Shown here in pieces: positions 1 to 7,876 of a stretch of 40,856 nucleotides of DNA. The notes beneath the pieces were generated by a model that worked only from the letters and a program-made list of their open reading frames with translations, did not search any database and was not told the origin of the DNA. Numbering within the stretch: position 1 is the first letter of the stretch; each line of letters opens with the position of its first letter. The stretch is from positions 1 through 40,856 of the forward strand of contig NZ_JAQYWQ010000061.1 in the NCBI RefSeq assembly GCF_029379315.1. Direction: 5' to 3'. This stretch comes from Nostoc sp. S13 (GTDB taxonomy: Bacteria > Cyanobacteriota > Cyanobacteriia > Cyanobacteriales > Nostocaceae). A program made the translations under genes and the position numbers.

Positions 1-73
1 ATTATTCATCCACCAGTCGTACAGAATTCATTCTGTATTCTGACTCCTGACTCCTGAATTCTGTTCGATAAAT
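1..73. repeat. Dispersed repeat, inverted partner of 6090-6162
   Basis: The reverse complement of 6090-6162 matches this stretch closely at both ends (ATTATTCATCCACCAGTCGT at the left, ATTCTGTTCGATAA at the right), with a divergent middle. Two tandem TGACTCC heptamers lie at 41-54, a typical Nostoc short tandem repeat. The two copies face each other across about 6 kb. Confidence 0.7.
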
Positions 74-215
74 TGAAAGTTTAGAAACCACAGATAATCC
101 AGGTTGGGAGGACTAGGATTACAATAGTCGAAAGAGAAGCGTATGAGATACTAGTTCTACCAGCCACAACAACGATTTCACCGTAACTTTTCTATTTCCG
201 TTCCTGGTATTGGTG

Positions 216-440
216 TTAAGCGTTTGCTTTATTAACTAAAGCAACACCAACCACAGTATAGAAAGTTTTATAAGCATTACTCGCACCGTCTGCAGTCGGT
301 GAAAGCTGTGTAAAGTTGGATTGGGAGAAGCTACCGTTCCAAGTTCTCTTTGCTTAGACTTCCTCGAAAATAGAACCACCAGTAGTAACGGTTGGGTCAT
401 CGGTCTTGGTGTCGGAGTTATTTACTCCAGGAAATACTGA
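216..440 (-). pseudogene. Fragment of an unidentified Ser/Thr-rich protein
   Basis: The minus strand stays open for 75 codons except for one in-frame TAA at 354-356. The translation is protein-like: it passes through VNNSDTKTDDPTVTTGG and, after the stop, through KRTWNGSFSQSNFTQLSP before ending at a natural TAA. There is no start codon and a TAG lies directly upstream, so this looks like the C-terminal end of a lost gene. The Ser/Thr/Asn-rich composition suggests an exported or surface protein. I do not recognise the family. It could be a chance open frame. Confidence 0.35.
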
Positions 441-727
441 CTACTCTTGTAATCATTTTGATTTATTTCATAGTCAGAACTAATCATTGATTTTATTTTT
501 TAAAATTAACTTGTTTGCCAATCACCTCTTTTTGGGTTTAAGTTGTAGTTTTTACTAGTTTACCAATCTCATCAGTATATATTTGCCATTTTGGCAGATT
601 TTTGCAAAAAATATCAAATTAATCACTCTTATATAAAACCTGCCATGCTATAAATTTTAAATTAGCGTAGCAGGCTCTCAGACACTCAATCAACTTTAGG
701 ACAGAATCTATTGATTCCAAATAGTTT

Positions 728-1201
728 TTAATTAAATCCACAGCGTTTCAAGGAAATATCTTCAGCGCTTTCGGGATTTAATTGCGATTTAATTGATTGA
801 TGATCGTTAATTTGCTGTGTCAATCTCTGATCTAAACTACCACCACGAATTTCTGTTTTTTGCTTTCCAACTACTTCCAGATAAGCTCTGTCTTTGATTT
901 TGCTTAAGCAGCTTGATGATACATTACTATCAGATATTGAATCATTAGCATGTTTCAGCATTTTTATATTTTCACTTTGCTGTTGATTTGTCCTACTGGC
1001 TTTAGAGTTTTCTTTTAGCAATCGATTGTAGGTGCGATATGGAATGTAATGGAGAGGATTATAGCCAGCAAATCGCAGCATTAAAACACATGCCCAGGAA
1101 TATTTTCCAGCAAGAATTGCTTCAACTACTTTGTCAAATTGTTGAGCCTTCACTGTCTTATCTAAGTTACTACTAATGCCAGCAATGTCTTGATTCATCA
1201 T
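728..1201 (-). CDS. hetP: HetP-family heterocyst commitment protein
   Basis: HetP and its paralogues act downstream of HetR in committing vegetative cells to become heterocysts in Anabaena. The 157-residue product has the family's highly conserved core at about residues 22-65, running through FDKVVEAILAGKYSWACVL and then RFAGYNPLHYIPYRTYNRLL. The hydrophilic Ser/Gln-rich C-terminal half is the part that varies between members. The length is as I recall for Anabaena HetP (about 160). The start is one of two adjacent ATG codons (1201 or 1198) and no strong ribosome site is visible. A HetR-type palindrome lies about 510 bp upstream on the same strand, and a decayed hetC-like exporter gene lies beyond it, giving the hetC-hetP order known in Anabaena. 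It could be a hetP paralogue rather than hetP itself; the context favours hetP. Confidence 0.85.
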   Translation of the reverse strand: MMNQDIAGISSNLDKTVKAQQFDKVVEAILAGKYSWACVLMLRFAGYNPLHYIPYRTYNRLLKENSKASRTNQQQSENIKMLKHANDSISDSNVSSSCLSKIKDRAYLEVVGKQKTEIRGGSLDQRLTQQINDHQSIKSQLNPESAEDISLKRCGFN

Positions 1202-1708
1202 AGGTTTTAGTTATCTGGGATGAAGTAAACTAGTTCAGTTTCTACGATTGTTGGTGTTTCAATTGAGATTTACAAACTGCACTAGCCTTTTTGCAGCTGT
1301 TTAATCACTTGTGGAAAAATATCATCAATGGCAGTCAAAGGTAAAAATTTACCTTTTGTCTTGTCATATGACTGGTAGGACAAAAGTCTTGTGTGGCTCT
1401 TAGTAGATACAATTTTGTCTTATTAAATTTATTCAACTCCTAATTGAATAAATTCTATCTGTTCACCTGCTTGTATTTCTTACTACTGCTGAATTAAGCA
1501 TTCTCCGGGAATTTTGCATATTGTTTTTGGCTAGTAGAGAAAATTTATTTATCTTTGAGCGTTAACAACGTTATTGCTATTTATACTATTTTTTGTCGTT
1601 AATGTCATCTACTAAATTAGCAGATTAATCAGTTAAATTTACTGAATATATTTCGATACGTACATGCGTATTGTGCAACTTTCAATTTTGTCCTTATTCC
1701 CTAATTAG

Positions 1709-1727
1709 TGAGGGGTAAGACCCCTCA
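1709..1727 (-). promoter_or_regulatory. HetR-type operator upstream of hetP
   Basis: A perfect inverted repeat with 8-base arms, TGAGGGGT and ACCCCTCA, is separated by 3 bases. Read on the hetP strand the core is GAGGGGTCTTACCCCTC. As I remember it, this differs at one central position from the 17-bp HetR target characterised upstream of Anabaena hetP (GAGGGGTCTAACCCCTC). It is GC-rich inside very AT-rich DNA and lies on the correct side of hetP. Confidence 0.85.
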
Positions 1728-1972
1728 TACAATCTCAATTTAAACCCTTTATTATTGTCGAGTCGCTAGAAAATATTACCATTAACGATGAGGTAAAGCA
1801 ACTTATAAAAATAGTAATATATAGAGATTTAGAAACCGCGAGCAGCCATAAGTATTGAAAAATTTTCAATTAGATAATGTTATCTATTAGCCTTGTATCT
1901 CTGATTCTACAAAGACTACAGCTTTAGCTTATCTATATGAAATGGGTGCATCCCAATTTTGCAAGAATATGT

Positions 1973-2042
1973 TTGTCATTGCGAACGCTCCACTACGTTG
2001 CGTACCCTGCGGGAACGCCAAAGGCGAACGCAATGGCAATTT
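1973..2042. repeat. Small palindromic dispersed repeat
   Basis: The ends are complementary: TCATTGCGAACGC at the left against GCGAACGCAATGGCAA at the right. Between them is the GC-rich sequence typical of Nostoc interspersed repeats (CGTACCCTGCGGGAACGCC). It is a non-coding insertion in AT-rich DNA. Confidence 0.6.
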
Positions 2043-2387
2043 ATAGCCTGGGTTTGATATAACTTACACATTTGCCATGCTTCCAATGAAATCGCTGTAA
2101 ACGGCTGATTAAATATTTATGAAATCAGCTAGGAATTCACAGATAGCCTAGTTTTAAAATAGAATTAGTGGTTAGTAGTAATATATATAGTTTTAATTAT
2201 CATCAACTGAGTTAAGCAAAACACCCGTAACAGGATGCTTTCAACAGAAAAGATGTAGCAGGCTAAACCTCTACAACTTTAGAGAATTTAATAATAGAGA
2301 CAAAGCTAGTTAACAAAGAGTATTGCTAAGTTGATTCAGCAACAACTTGGATGTATACTAATATCTAATAGATTTGTATAGGTGAGA

Positions 2388-3270
2388 TTACAGATACAGT
2401 TGTAGTTGGGCTAATTCGTAATAAAAACCACCAATTGCCATGAGTTATTGATGAGTTCCTTACTTAACTAGGAAACTTCGGTCTAGAACAAGGATATAGT
2501 CACATGATGAAGGTAGTGCAAGCTTGATTAATCTCAGTTAAGTCCTGTTGAAATTGGCGTTACGACTCGATATCTAGCGCACTATTTGCTTCATCCAAAA
2601 TCAGAATTGTTGGGTTCTTAATCAGTGCATGATGGCTTTGCCCGCCGCAGTCATCGCAATTTTTTGTCGTTCCATTGCATCGCGTTCTCTCACGAGGATG
2701 TTATACCCCAAAGGCAGTTCTTGGATAAAGTCGTCTGAGCCTAGTTTGGCAGATGCGTTCGCTTGTTCTAAAGTAAATCTGAGCTATATAGCAACATCTG
2801 CCCACGCATCACCAATAATTTTTCAGATTAGGTATACCCTGTAACCACTGTCTGAGGTCAGAAATGTTAATCTGAGCTAGAAAACACGCACTTACTGCGA
2901 TCGCTCGATATGCTAAAGGTTGTTTGCAAAATAAGTGGTCTATCCTAAAAGTTTGGTTAACTGACAGCAACTGAGTTGAAACTTCTCGTCCAATAGTTGC
3001 GTTAAACGCAAGTAGTCGCACTCGACCCTCGCAAACTAAGTACACAAGATTGTTATTGTCTTCAGTTTACCCATCTGTACCGTCGATAGTTACCTCGTCG
3101 CCTAGTTCAAACTTACGGAAAACCCAAACTTGCCTAAATTCCGATTCTAGGTTTGTATCCCCTGCAACTATTCTCAAAAATTTGAGGATAGCCATTTTTG
3201 GAGTGGGAGACTGCTGGTTACTTATATATTTCACATCTCCCTGAACTCTTAATGACAAAGAGGAGTTCAT
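2388..3270 (-). pseudogene. hetC: Decayed hetC-like ABC exporter with cNMP-binding domain
   Basis: HetC is a peptidase-type ABC exporter needed for heterocyst differentiation in Anabaena. Here only its two ends remain. The first 154 codons (3270-2809) read as an N-terminal cyclic-nucleotide-binding-like domain, broken by TAA at 3067-3069. After a large internal deletion near 2810, the end of an ABC ATPase follows, shifted in frame: the D-F-I-x-E-L-P-x-G-Y region, ERQKIAMT in place of the signature helix, the Walker B and D-loop stretch NPTILILDEANSALD, then DYILVLDR and a C-terminus ending at 2388. The C39 peptidase, membrane domain and Walker A are gone, and several stops and a frameshift remain. 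The exporter call is firm. The name hetC rests on its position next to hetP and the HetR site. Confidence 0.75.
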
Positions 3271-3502
3271 GGTTTCATTTCAGTTTTTTGGGAAATACTA
3301 GCAAGATTTATGGCTAAAGCTAGTAATATTTGCATTTTTTGAAAGAGTAGTCTGGAATTCTCAATCCTTCAACTCTTACCATTACTGAAATTTTCCTTCG
3401 CTTCCGGAAACACTCAGAAAATAAAATCACAAATCTAGACTCTGCTTTCTCTAATGAAGGCAGGCTCAATTACGTGGAATACGACCGTTTGTTTTAAAGT
3501 TT

Positions 3503-3530
3503 GTAGGGTAGCACAGCTGTGCTACTCTAC
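3503..3530. terminator. Hairpin downstream of the glucosidase gene
   Basis: An 18-bp perfect palindrome (GTAGCACAGCTGTGCTAC) is extended by GTAG/CTAC outer arms across one G/T mismatch. It lies about 40 bp past the glucosidase stop. There is no T-run on the gene strand, so it may be a dispersed palindrome acting as a 3' stabiliser rather than a classical terminator. Confidence 0.5.
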
Positions 3531-3568
3531 GTGTGTTGCATCAAAATGAGAACCGCTTTGATAGCCAA

Positions 3569-5980
3569 TCAATTAATAACTAAGTAAATTCCCCAAATCG
3601 CCATTGCCCGTAAGTAAGTGCTAGCGCGGAAAGTACCAGCTGCGGTGATAGCTTCAGGTGTGCGAAATTGCAGACCATTGTCATAAATTTGCTGCACCAC
3701 AGCTTGCGTCAACCTCAACGCTTCATCCTTCATTCCCATCTGCACAAGAAAAGCCGCTAGCCCAAAGTTTATCCCCGTCCAGACTTCCAAAGGATGAGTA
3801 GCTTTGGGATTTTCCGGTGAACCGTCAGGACGAACACCATTAGCAGCACCAAACTCACCATTACAGAATTTCAAAAAGCACGCATCATAAACAGTTTTCA
3901 GGGCAGAGAGGGCGCGATCGCTTGGTACAATATCAGGTAAGTCCAGCAGACGAGCATAAAACTGTCCACACAGTTGATCTGCCATTACCACATCGGAACC
4001 ACTTCCACTATCGAGTCGATAATATTGCCCATTCCAAAGTTTTTCTTGGTAAATAGGAAGAGATTGTTCCAACCAACTTTCATAGGTGGATTTTTGAACC
4101 CTTAATTCCTCTGTGTTCTCTGCGCCTCTGCGGTTCGTTAGTAGAACTTCGCTAATTGCGATCGCAGCCTCCAGCGCCGCCAACCACAACCCACCACAAT
4201 AGGCACTGACACCCTGCAACCGCCAATCATCAAAGGTTTGGTCAGGCGCACCAGAATTTTCGGGAATCCCATCCCCATCAAGGTCAAAAGTTTTCAAGTA
4301 GTCGAGAGTTTGAACGATCGCATTCCAACAATCTGCCAAAAATTCTACATCGTCAGCACCCGTGAGCAGAAAATCACGGTATACTTGCAAGACAAAATCA
4401 CTACTTAAATCTTTCCACAAATTGCAGTCTTGATAGCTGGTGTAGTTGGTTTTCTCCCAAACGTGTTCATTCGGTGCACCTAAATCGTGGGGTGTTGCAC
4501 CTGCGACTTTGCGAACTGCGATCGGACTTTCTGCCTTAATTGTCATGTAATAGCCGATTATTCGGGGTGTATCATCACCTTCAGGAATCGCTCGTGCAAA
4601 TGCCCGCATCACCGACTTTTCTAGTTCTGGAAACAGCATCAGTAGGGCAAAAGAGCCATATAACCGCACATCGAGACTTTCATACCAACGGTAATCTAAG
4701 CACTCCAGCACCGCAAACTGACCGATGGGGTCAAGTTCCGATGCTGCACTCCAGAGAGTACCGCCGCTAGTGAGGTCGTAAAGCTCATTAAATAGAGCCA
4801 TTTTAAACCAGTCGGGTAAATCTTCCCGGTCGAGAATCGGTTTTTGCCAACTTTGAATTTGCGATCGCCAGCTTTGGTATTCTTGTAGCGCAGTGGATGC
4901 GATCGCCCAAGCATTATTACCACTTTTACTAAAAAAGTCTGTATATCTGCGATAATAGTTAATCCCAGCCGCAAATTCTGTGATCGGCAAATCCCAAGCG
5001 ACGACAAAGGGGATTTCGAGAGTTTCGCCTGGTTGGAGAGTGAAACGGAGTGCCATCGCAGCCCCTAATTGTGTATCCTCTATTGCTGTCGTATCTAGAT
5101 AATTAGGCAAAGAACCATCTTTAGCAAAGCTTTGCCATATTTCCTCACCCGTTCCTTGAGGATTCCACCGGCTGTGGTGAAATATTTCCACTTGGGGATG
5201 CTTGAGCGTGGCAATACACCAAGTTCCATCACCTTCTTGCAATGGTTCATTACTGCCAATCTGACCGAAAACACAGCCAAACTGTTGTGTATTTTCAACT
5301 ATCTGATTATAGTTTCCTTGACTTTCGCCCCAGCGCGGTTGGTATTCGTAAACCGGACTACCATCATCGCGCACCCGCACTTGGGGAGATTTAAGAGCGT
5401 TTGTAAACCAGCCCACCATATTTTGCCAAGTGAGCATGATGCTGAGAATAATCGGTGCATTTGTTGGATTGTGGGCATTCCAGAGGAATATGGCCACGGG
5501 ATAGCTAGTTTCTTGGTAATTGCCTGCCCAAACGGGGGAAAACTGCTCACAAGTCAACTGTGCTTGAAAGACATTTTCATACACAAACCAGCTACGTGGA
5601 TATAGAGCATGATAATTGCCCGTCCCCTTTATGCTGGGAAGTCTCGGATACCACTGCCAAGCTTTGAGAGTGCCATCATCAGGCGCTTCGGTAGATAAAG
5701 CGTAGGCTTGGGAAGATGTGCCATTAGACTCAAACACACTAAATTGACAAGCGGGAACGTTTTTAAAGGTATGCTCACCGCCGTCGATGTGCCACAGGTT
5801 AAAATCTCCGCGTGAAGAACGACCGATGCAACCTGCACCAAAGCCGCCTAAAGGCATACCATGCCAAGGGCCATCATCGATATTACTTGCATAGCGGACG
5901 GTATAAGGTTTCTCCCAGCCTAAGCCGATGGGACGGCTCCAAGTGCAAGAGGGAATTTCTGGAGAGAGTTGATTTGTCAT
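3569..5980 (-). CDS. GH116 (GBA2-type) beta-glucosidase
   Basis: This large cytosolic-type glycosidase belongs to the bile-acid/non-lysosomal beta-glucosidase family (DUF608, GH116). The family removes glucose from beta-glucosides, including glucosylceramide in animals. It has the N-terminal beta domain (WHGMPLGGFGAGCIGRSSRG near residue 40) followed by the (alpha/alpha)6 catalytic domain. In the catalytic domain are FNELYDLTSGGTLW, the ESLDVRLYGSFALL block, APDQTFDDW (likely holding the acid/base Asp), SAYCGGLWLAA and the C-terminal FRTPEA. There is no signal peptide. ATG at 5980 follows an in-frame GTG at 5983. About 800 residues is normal for the family. A dispersed repeat lies inside the gene and adds a short hydrophilic loop (4108-4140). 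The natural substrate in cyanobacteria is unknown. Confidence 0.9.
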   Translation of the reverse strand: MTNQLSPEIPSCTWSRPIGLGWEKPYTVRYASNIDDGPWHGMPLGGFGAGCIGRSSRGDFNLWHIDGGEHTFKNVPACQFSVFESNGTSSQAYALSTEAPDDGTLKAWQWYPRLPSIKGTGNYHALYPRSWFVYENVFQAQLTCEQFSPVWAGNYQETSYPVAIFLWNAHNPTNAPIILSIMLTWQNMVGWFTNALKSPQVRVRDDGSPVYEYQPRWGESQGNYNQIVENTQQFGCVFGQIGSNEPLQEGDGTWCIATLKHPQVEIFHHSRWNPQGTGEEIWQSFAKDGSLPNYLDTTAIEDTQLGAAMALRFTLQPGETLEIPFVVAWDLPITEFAAGINYYRRYTDFFSKSGNNAWAIASTALQEYQSWRSQIQSWQKPILDREDLPDWFKMALFNELYDLTSGGTLWSAASELDPIGQFAVLECLDYRWYESLDVRLYGSFALLMLFPELEKSVMRAFARAIPEGDDTPRIIGYYMTIKAESPIAVRKVAGATPHDLGAPNEHVWEKTNYTSYQDCNLWKDLSSDFVLQVYRDFLLTGADDVEFLADCWNAIVQTLDYLKTFDLDGDGIPENSGAPDQTFDDWRLQGVSAYCGGLWLAALEAAIAISEVLLTNRRGAENTEELRVQKSTYESWLEQSLPIYQEKLWNGQYYRLDSGSGSDVVMADQLCGQFYARLLDLPDIVPSDRALSALKTVYDACFLKFCNGEFGAANGVRPDGSPENPKATHPLEVWTGINFGLAAFLVQMGMKDEALRLTQAVVQQIYDNGLQFRTPEAITAAGTFRASTYLRAMAIWGIYLVIN
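4108..4140. repeat. Dispersed repeat inserted in frame in the glucosidase gene
   Basis: The sequence CTCTGTGTTCTCTGCGCCTC followed by TGCGGTTCGTTA is a common small interspersed repeat of Nostoc-type genomes. Here it lies inside the coding region and is translated as part of NRRGAENTEE, between two conserved helices of the catalytic domain. The reading frame is kept. Confidence 0.6.
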
Positions 5981-6089
5981 CACCTGATGTTACAGCGTGC
6001 AGTTACGTCAATGAAGACTACCGCGATGCGTGATTTTTCTCAAGGCGCATAACGATGTAAGGGCACGGCAATCCCCATTAGCCCTAAAC

Positions 6090-6162
6090 TTATCGAACAG
6101 AATAAAGGTGCCAGTCGTCAGAATACAGGAAAGGTATTCTGTACGACTGGTGGATGAATAAT
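6090..6162. repeat. Hairpin repeat, inverted partner of 1-73
   Basis: The core (6111-6150) folds into a long hairpin with CCAGTCGT pairing to ACGACTGG and AGAATAC to GTATTCT around an AGGAAAG loop. The outer parts match the start of the window in inverted orientation. It looks like a small non-autonomous palindromic element. Confidence 0.65.
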
Positions 6163-6205
6163 CGGCGTTTAAGACCCCCACCAAATTTTCTTGTTTTGTG
6201 GTCTT

Positions 6206-6239
6206 CAATCAGTCGCGGGTCTGAATCCCCGACTGATTG
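6206..6239. repeat. Palindromic repeat, related to the window's right end
   Basis: Ten-base perfect arms (CAATCAGTCG and CGACTGATTG) enclose GGGT-CTGA-ATCCCC. On the other strand it reads CAATCAGTCGGGGATTCAGA, almost the same as 40824-40853. TGACTCC-like heptamers follow. Hairpins of this shape resemble IS200/IS605-type ends, but no transposase is nearby. Confidence 0.6.
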
Positions 6240-6340
6240 ATTCTGACTCCTGAATTCTGACTTCTGAATTCTTCTTCAATCACGACAGATAAGCGATCGC
6301 TCTGAAAACTAAATATTGCACATTCACCACAAAATCACTT

Positions 6341-6805
6341 TTATTCTGGGAAGTACTCACTATTGAAAATATCTTCAGGAGTAAAAGGGCATTTCTCTGG
6401 AAAAATCTCAGGCGGTAAACCTGTTTTTTGAATTGCTTGTCTTCTGGCTTTAATATAAACTGCATCTAAGCAGTTAAGAAAATAGTTATAAAGTGTTTTT
6501 GAACGAAAAAAAAATTCTAGCTCATCACGGAAATTAGTTATTTCTATTTGCCAGCCTCGTTGACAATACTCTTTTTCAGTTTCCCAATAACGATAAAGTA
6601 AAAGATGAATTAATAATTGTTTTAAGTAACTTTCTACTTTTCGTCTTTGTTCAATTCCCAAAGCTTCAATTTCTTCTGATAAATGTTGCCAATCGATATT
6701 TTCAATATCTTTATTTTCTAATTGTTTAACTGTTGTTTCTACCCATAAATAATAATCTTTTTCGTAAAGGGTAGGTTCAACAGGTTTTAATATTTCTGTT
6801 GTCAT
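6341..6805 (-). CDS. DUF29 family protein
   Basis: This 154-residue protein is of the DUF29 type, which is abundant in cyanobacteria and has no known function. Typical features are the N-terminal LYEKDYYLWVE, the helix IDWQHLSEEIEALGIEQRR (residues about 37-56), the segment LLIHLLLYRYW, and the C-terminal CPFTPEDIFNSEYFPE. It is predicted to be all-helical, without signal peptide or membrane segment. DUF29 genes often occur in many copies and in variable regions. It stands alone here, between repeats and a hairpin. Confidence 0.85.
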   Translation of the reverse strand: MTTEILKPVEPTLYEKDYYLWVETTVKQLENKDIENIDWQHLSEEIEALGIEQRRKVESYLKQLLIHLLLYRYWETEKEYCQRGWQIEITNFRDELEFFFRSKTLYNYFLNCLDAVYIKARRQAIQKTGLPPEIFPEKCPFTPEDIFNSEYFPE

Positions 6806-7146
6806 AGCTAATCGCTGCGAAAATCAACTATCTAATTATAACAGAGGTAAGCGATCGCTCCATCGCACACTCAAAAGGGTTTAGCTCATTCACGATAGAC
6901 GAGCGATCGCCTTAAGTTTCAGCCTGATCATCAATAACAACTCATGTGATTTTAGTGACTAAGGCGATACTTGCTCGGTATTTTTGCGAGTATGCTGCTT
7001 GCTATGCTTATTTATGCTCATTTTTTCTAATTATTAAAAAAATGAGCGAATCGGGAATGATAACTGACAATAAAGTGTGAACTTTGCCAGAATGAGTACG
7101 TCAATATTGTTGTTAGCCAAGAAAGCAAATTTAAAGGAGTCGGACT
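6806..7146. other. Intergenic, HIP1 sites and a hairpin
   Basis: No gene is seen. Several GCGATCGC octamers occur near 6850 and 6900. A strong A/T-flanked hairpin is at 7016-7047. A canonical ribosome site AAAGGAG at 7133-7139 belongs to the muramidase gene. Confidence 0.5.
7016..7047. terminator. Bidirectional terminator-like hairpin
   Basis: Arms GCTCATTTTTT (7016-7026) and AAAAAATGAGC (7037-7047) are perfectly complementary around a 10-base loop. The A/T halves give a U-run in either direction. No convergent gene ends here, so its role is uncertain. Confidence 0.45.
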
Positions 7147-7869
7147 CTGAAAGGCTTTGAATTCAAAGGTGTTGAAAAACTTATTGGGCCAATAGCTGCG
7201 CTTCTCGGCTTTGTGTATTTGTTGCAATGGTATACTGGAGACTTGCGATCGCCTTCCGATCCCATCTTTGAAGATAAACAGCCGCCTTTGGTTATGAAAC
7301 AGGGCGACCCCTATATCCGCGCTTTAATGCGAACCATCTCGGCGAGTGAGGCTAGTGGGAAGCGCCCTTATTCGCTGTTGTATGGTGGACAGCAAGTTAA
7401 CGACCTTAGCCGACATCCTGAGATATGCGTCACAATTGTCACAGGCCCCAACACAGGTAATTGTTCCACTGCTGCTGGCAGATATCAAATTATCAACTTT
7501 ACTTGGTATCGTTTAGCCCCCCGTTATCACCCAAAGCCAATGCAGATGATGTTTTGGACTGGTTATAGTTTTGAAGCAGAATATCAAGATGTAGTAGTTT
7601 ACCGTTGGTTAAGTGATTCTAAAGTTTGGGGAATTGATATTTCTCAACAGTTGCGTCAGGGAAAGTTAAATGATGTTTTGCGGCTACTCTCTCCCACCTG
7701 GACAAGTTTAGGATATGGCATAGAAACTAATTCTGTTAGTAGCTCTTTGTCTAAGATTTATCAGAAAATGTTGCAAGAGGAGTTAACCGCAGCGAAGCAA
7801 CTACCAAAAGTAAAATTAGCCCCAACTCCCCAGATTCAGCCATCAGGTAAGCAGCCGAAGAAGCAGTAA
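7147..7869 (+). CDS. Membrane-anchored muramidase (lambda R / GH104-like)
   Basis: This is a peptidoglycan-cleaving enzyme similar to the phage lambda endolysin/muramidase group. The family pattern is clear: a likely catalytic Glu in RTISASEASGK, then YSLLYGG, DLSRHP and the signature CSTAAGRYQIINFTWY. The C-terminal tail is Pro/Lys-rich. The frame is open upstream of the first standard start (GTG 7213). It begins well at CTG 7147, seven bases after an ideal AAAGGAG. That longer form adds LIGPIAALLGFVYLLQW, a membrane segment, giving a 240-residue anchored enzyme; starting at 7213 would cut the segment in half. There are no phage genes nearby, so it is probably a host cell-wall enzyme or a domesticated endolysin. 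Confidence 0.75.
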   Translation: MKGFEFKGVEKLIGPIAALLGFVYLLQWYTGDLRSPSDPIFEDKQPPLVMKQGDPYIRALMRTISASEASGKRPYSLLYGGQQVNDLSRHPEICVTIVTGPNTGNCSTAAGRYQIINFTWYRLAPRYHPKPMQMMFWTGYSFEAEYQDVVVYRWLSDSKVWGIDISQQLRQGKLNDVLRLLSPTWTSLGYGIETNSVSSSLSKIYQKMLQEELTAAKQLPKVKLAPTPQIQPSGKQPKKQ

Positions 7870-7876
7870 ACTTATT

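Larger units (their letters stand above)
1202..2387. other. Long hetC-hetP intergenic region
   Basis: No convincing coding sequence is visible in these 1.2 kb of AT-rich DNA. It holds the HetR-type palindrome (1709-1727) and a GC-richer dispersed repeat (about 1973-2042). The roughly 510 nt between the palindrome and hetP would form a long 5' leader if transcription starts near the site, as reported for Anabaena hetP. Confidence 0.5.

Noticed and set aside
6008..6208. 66-codon minus-strand frame across the hairpin repeat
   Set aside because: It is made of dispersed repeat sequence and has no protein-like features.
6206..6239. End of an IS200/IS605-type or TnpB element with a guide RNA
   Set aside because: Hairpin shape is suggestive, but no TnpA, TnpB or IscB coding trace is present on either side.
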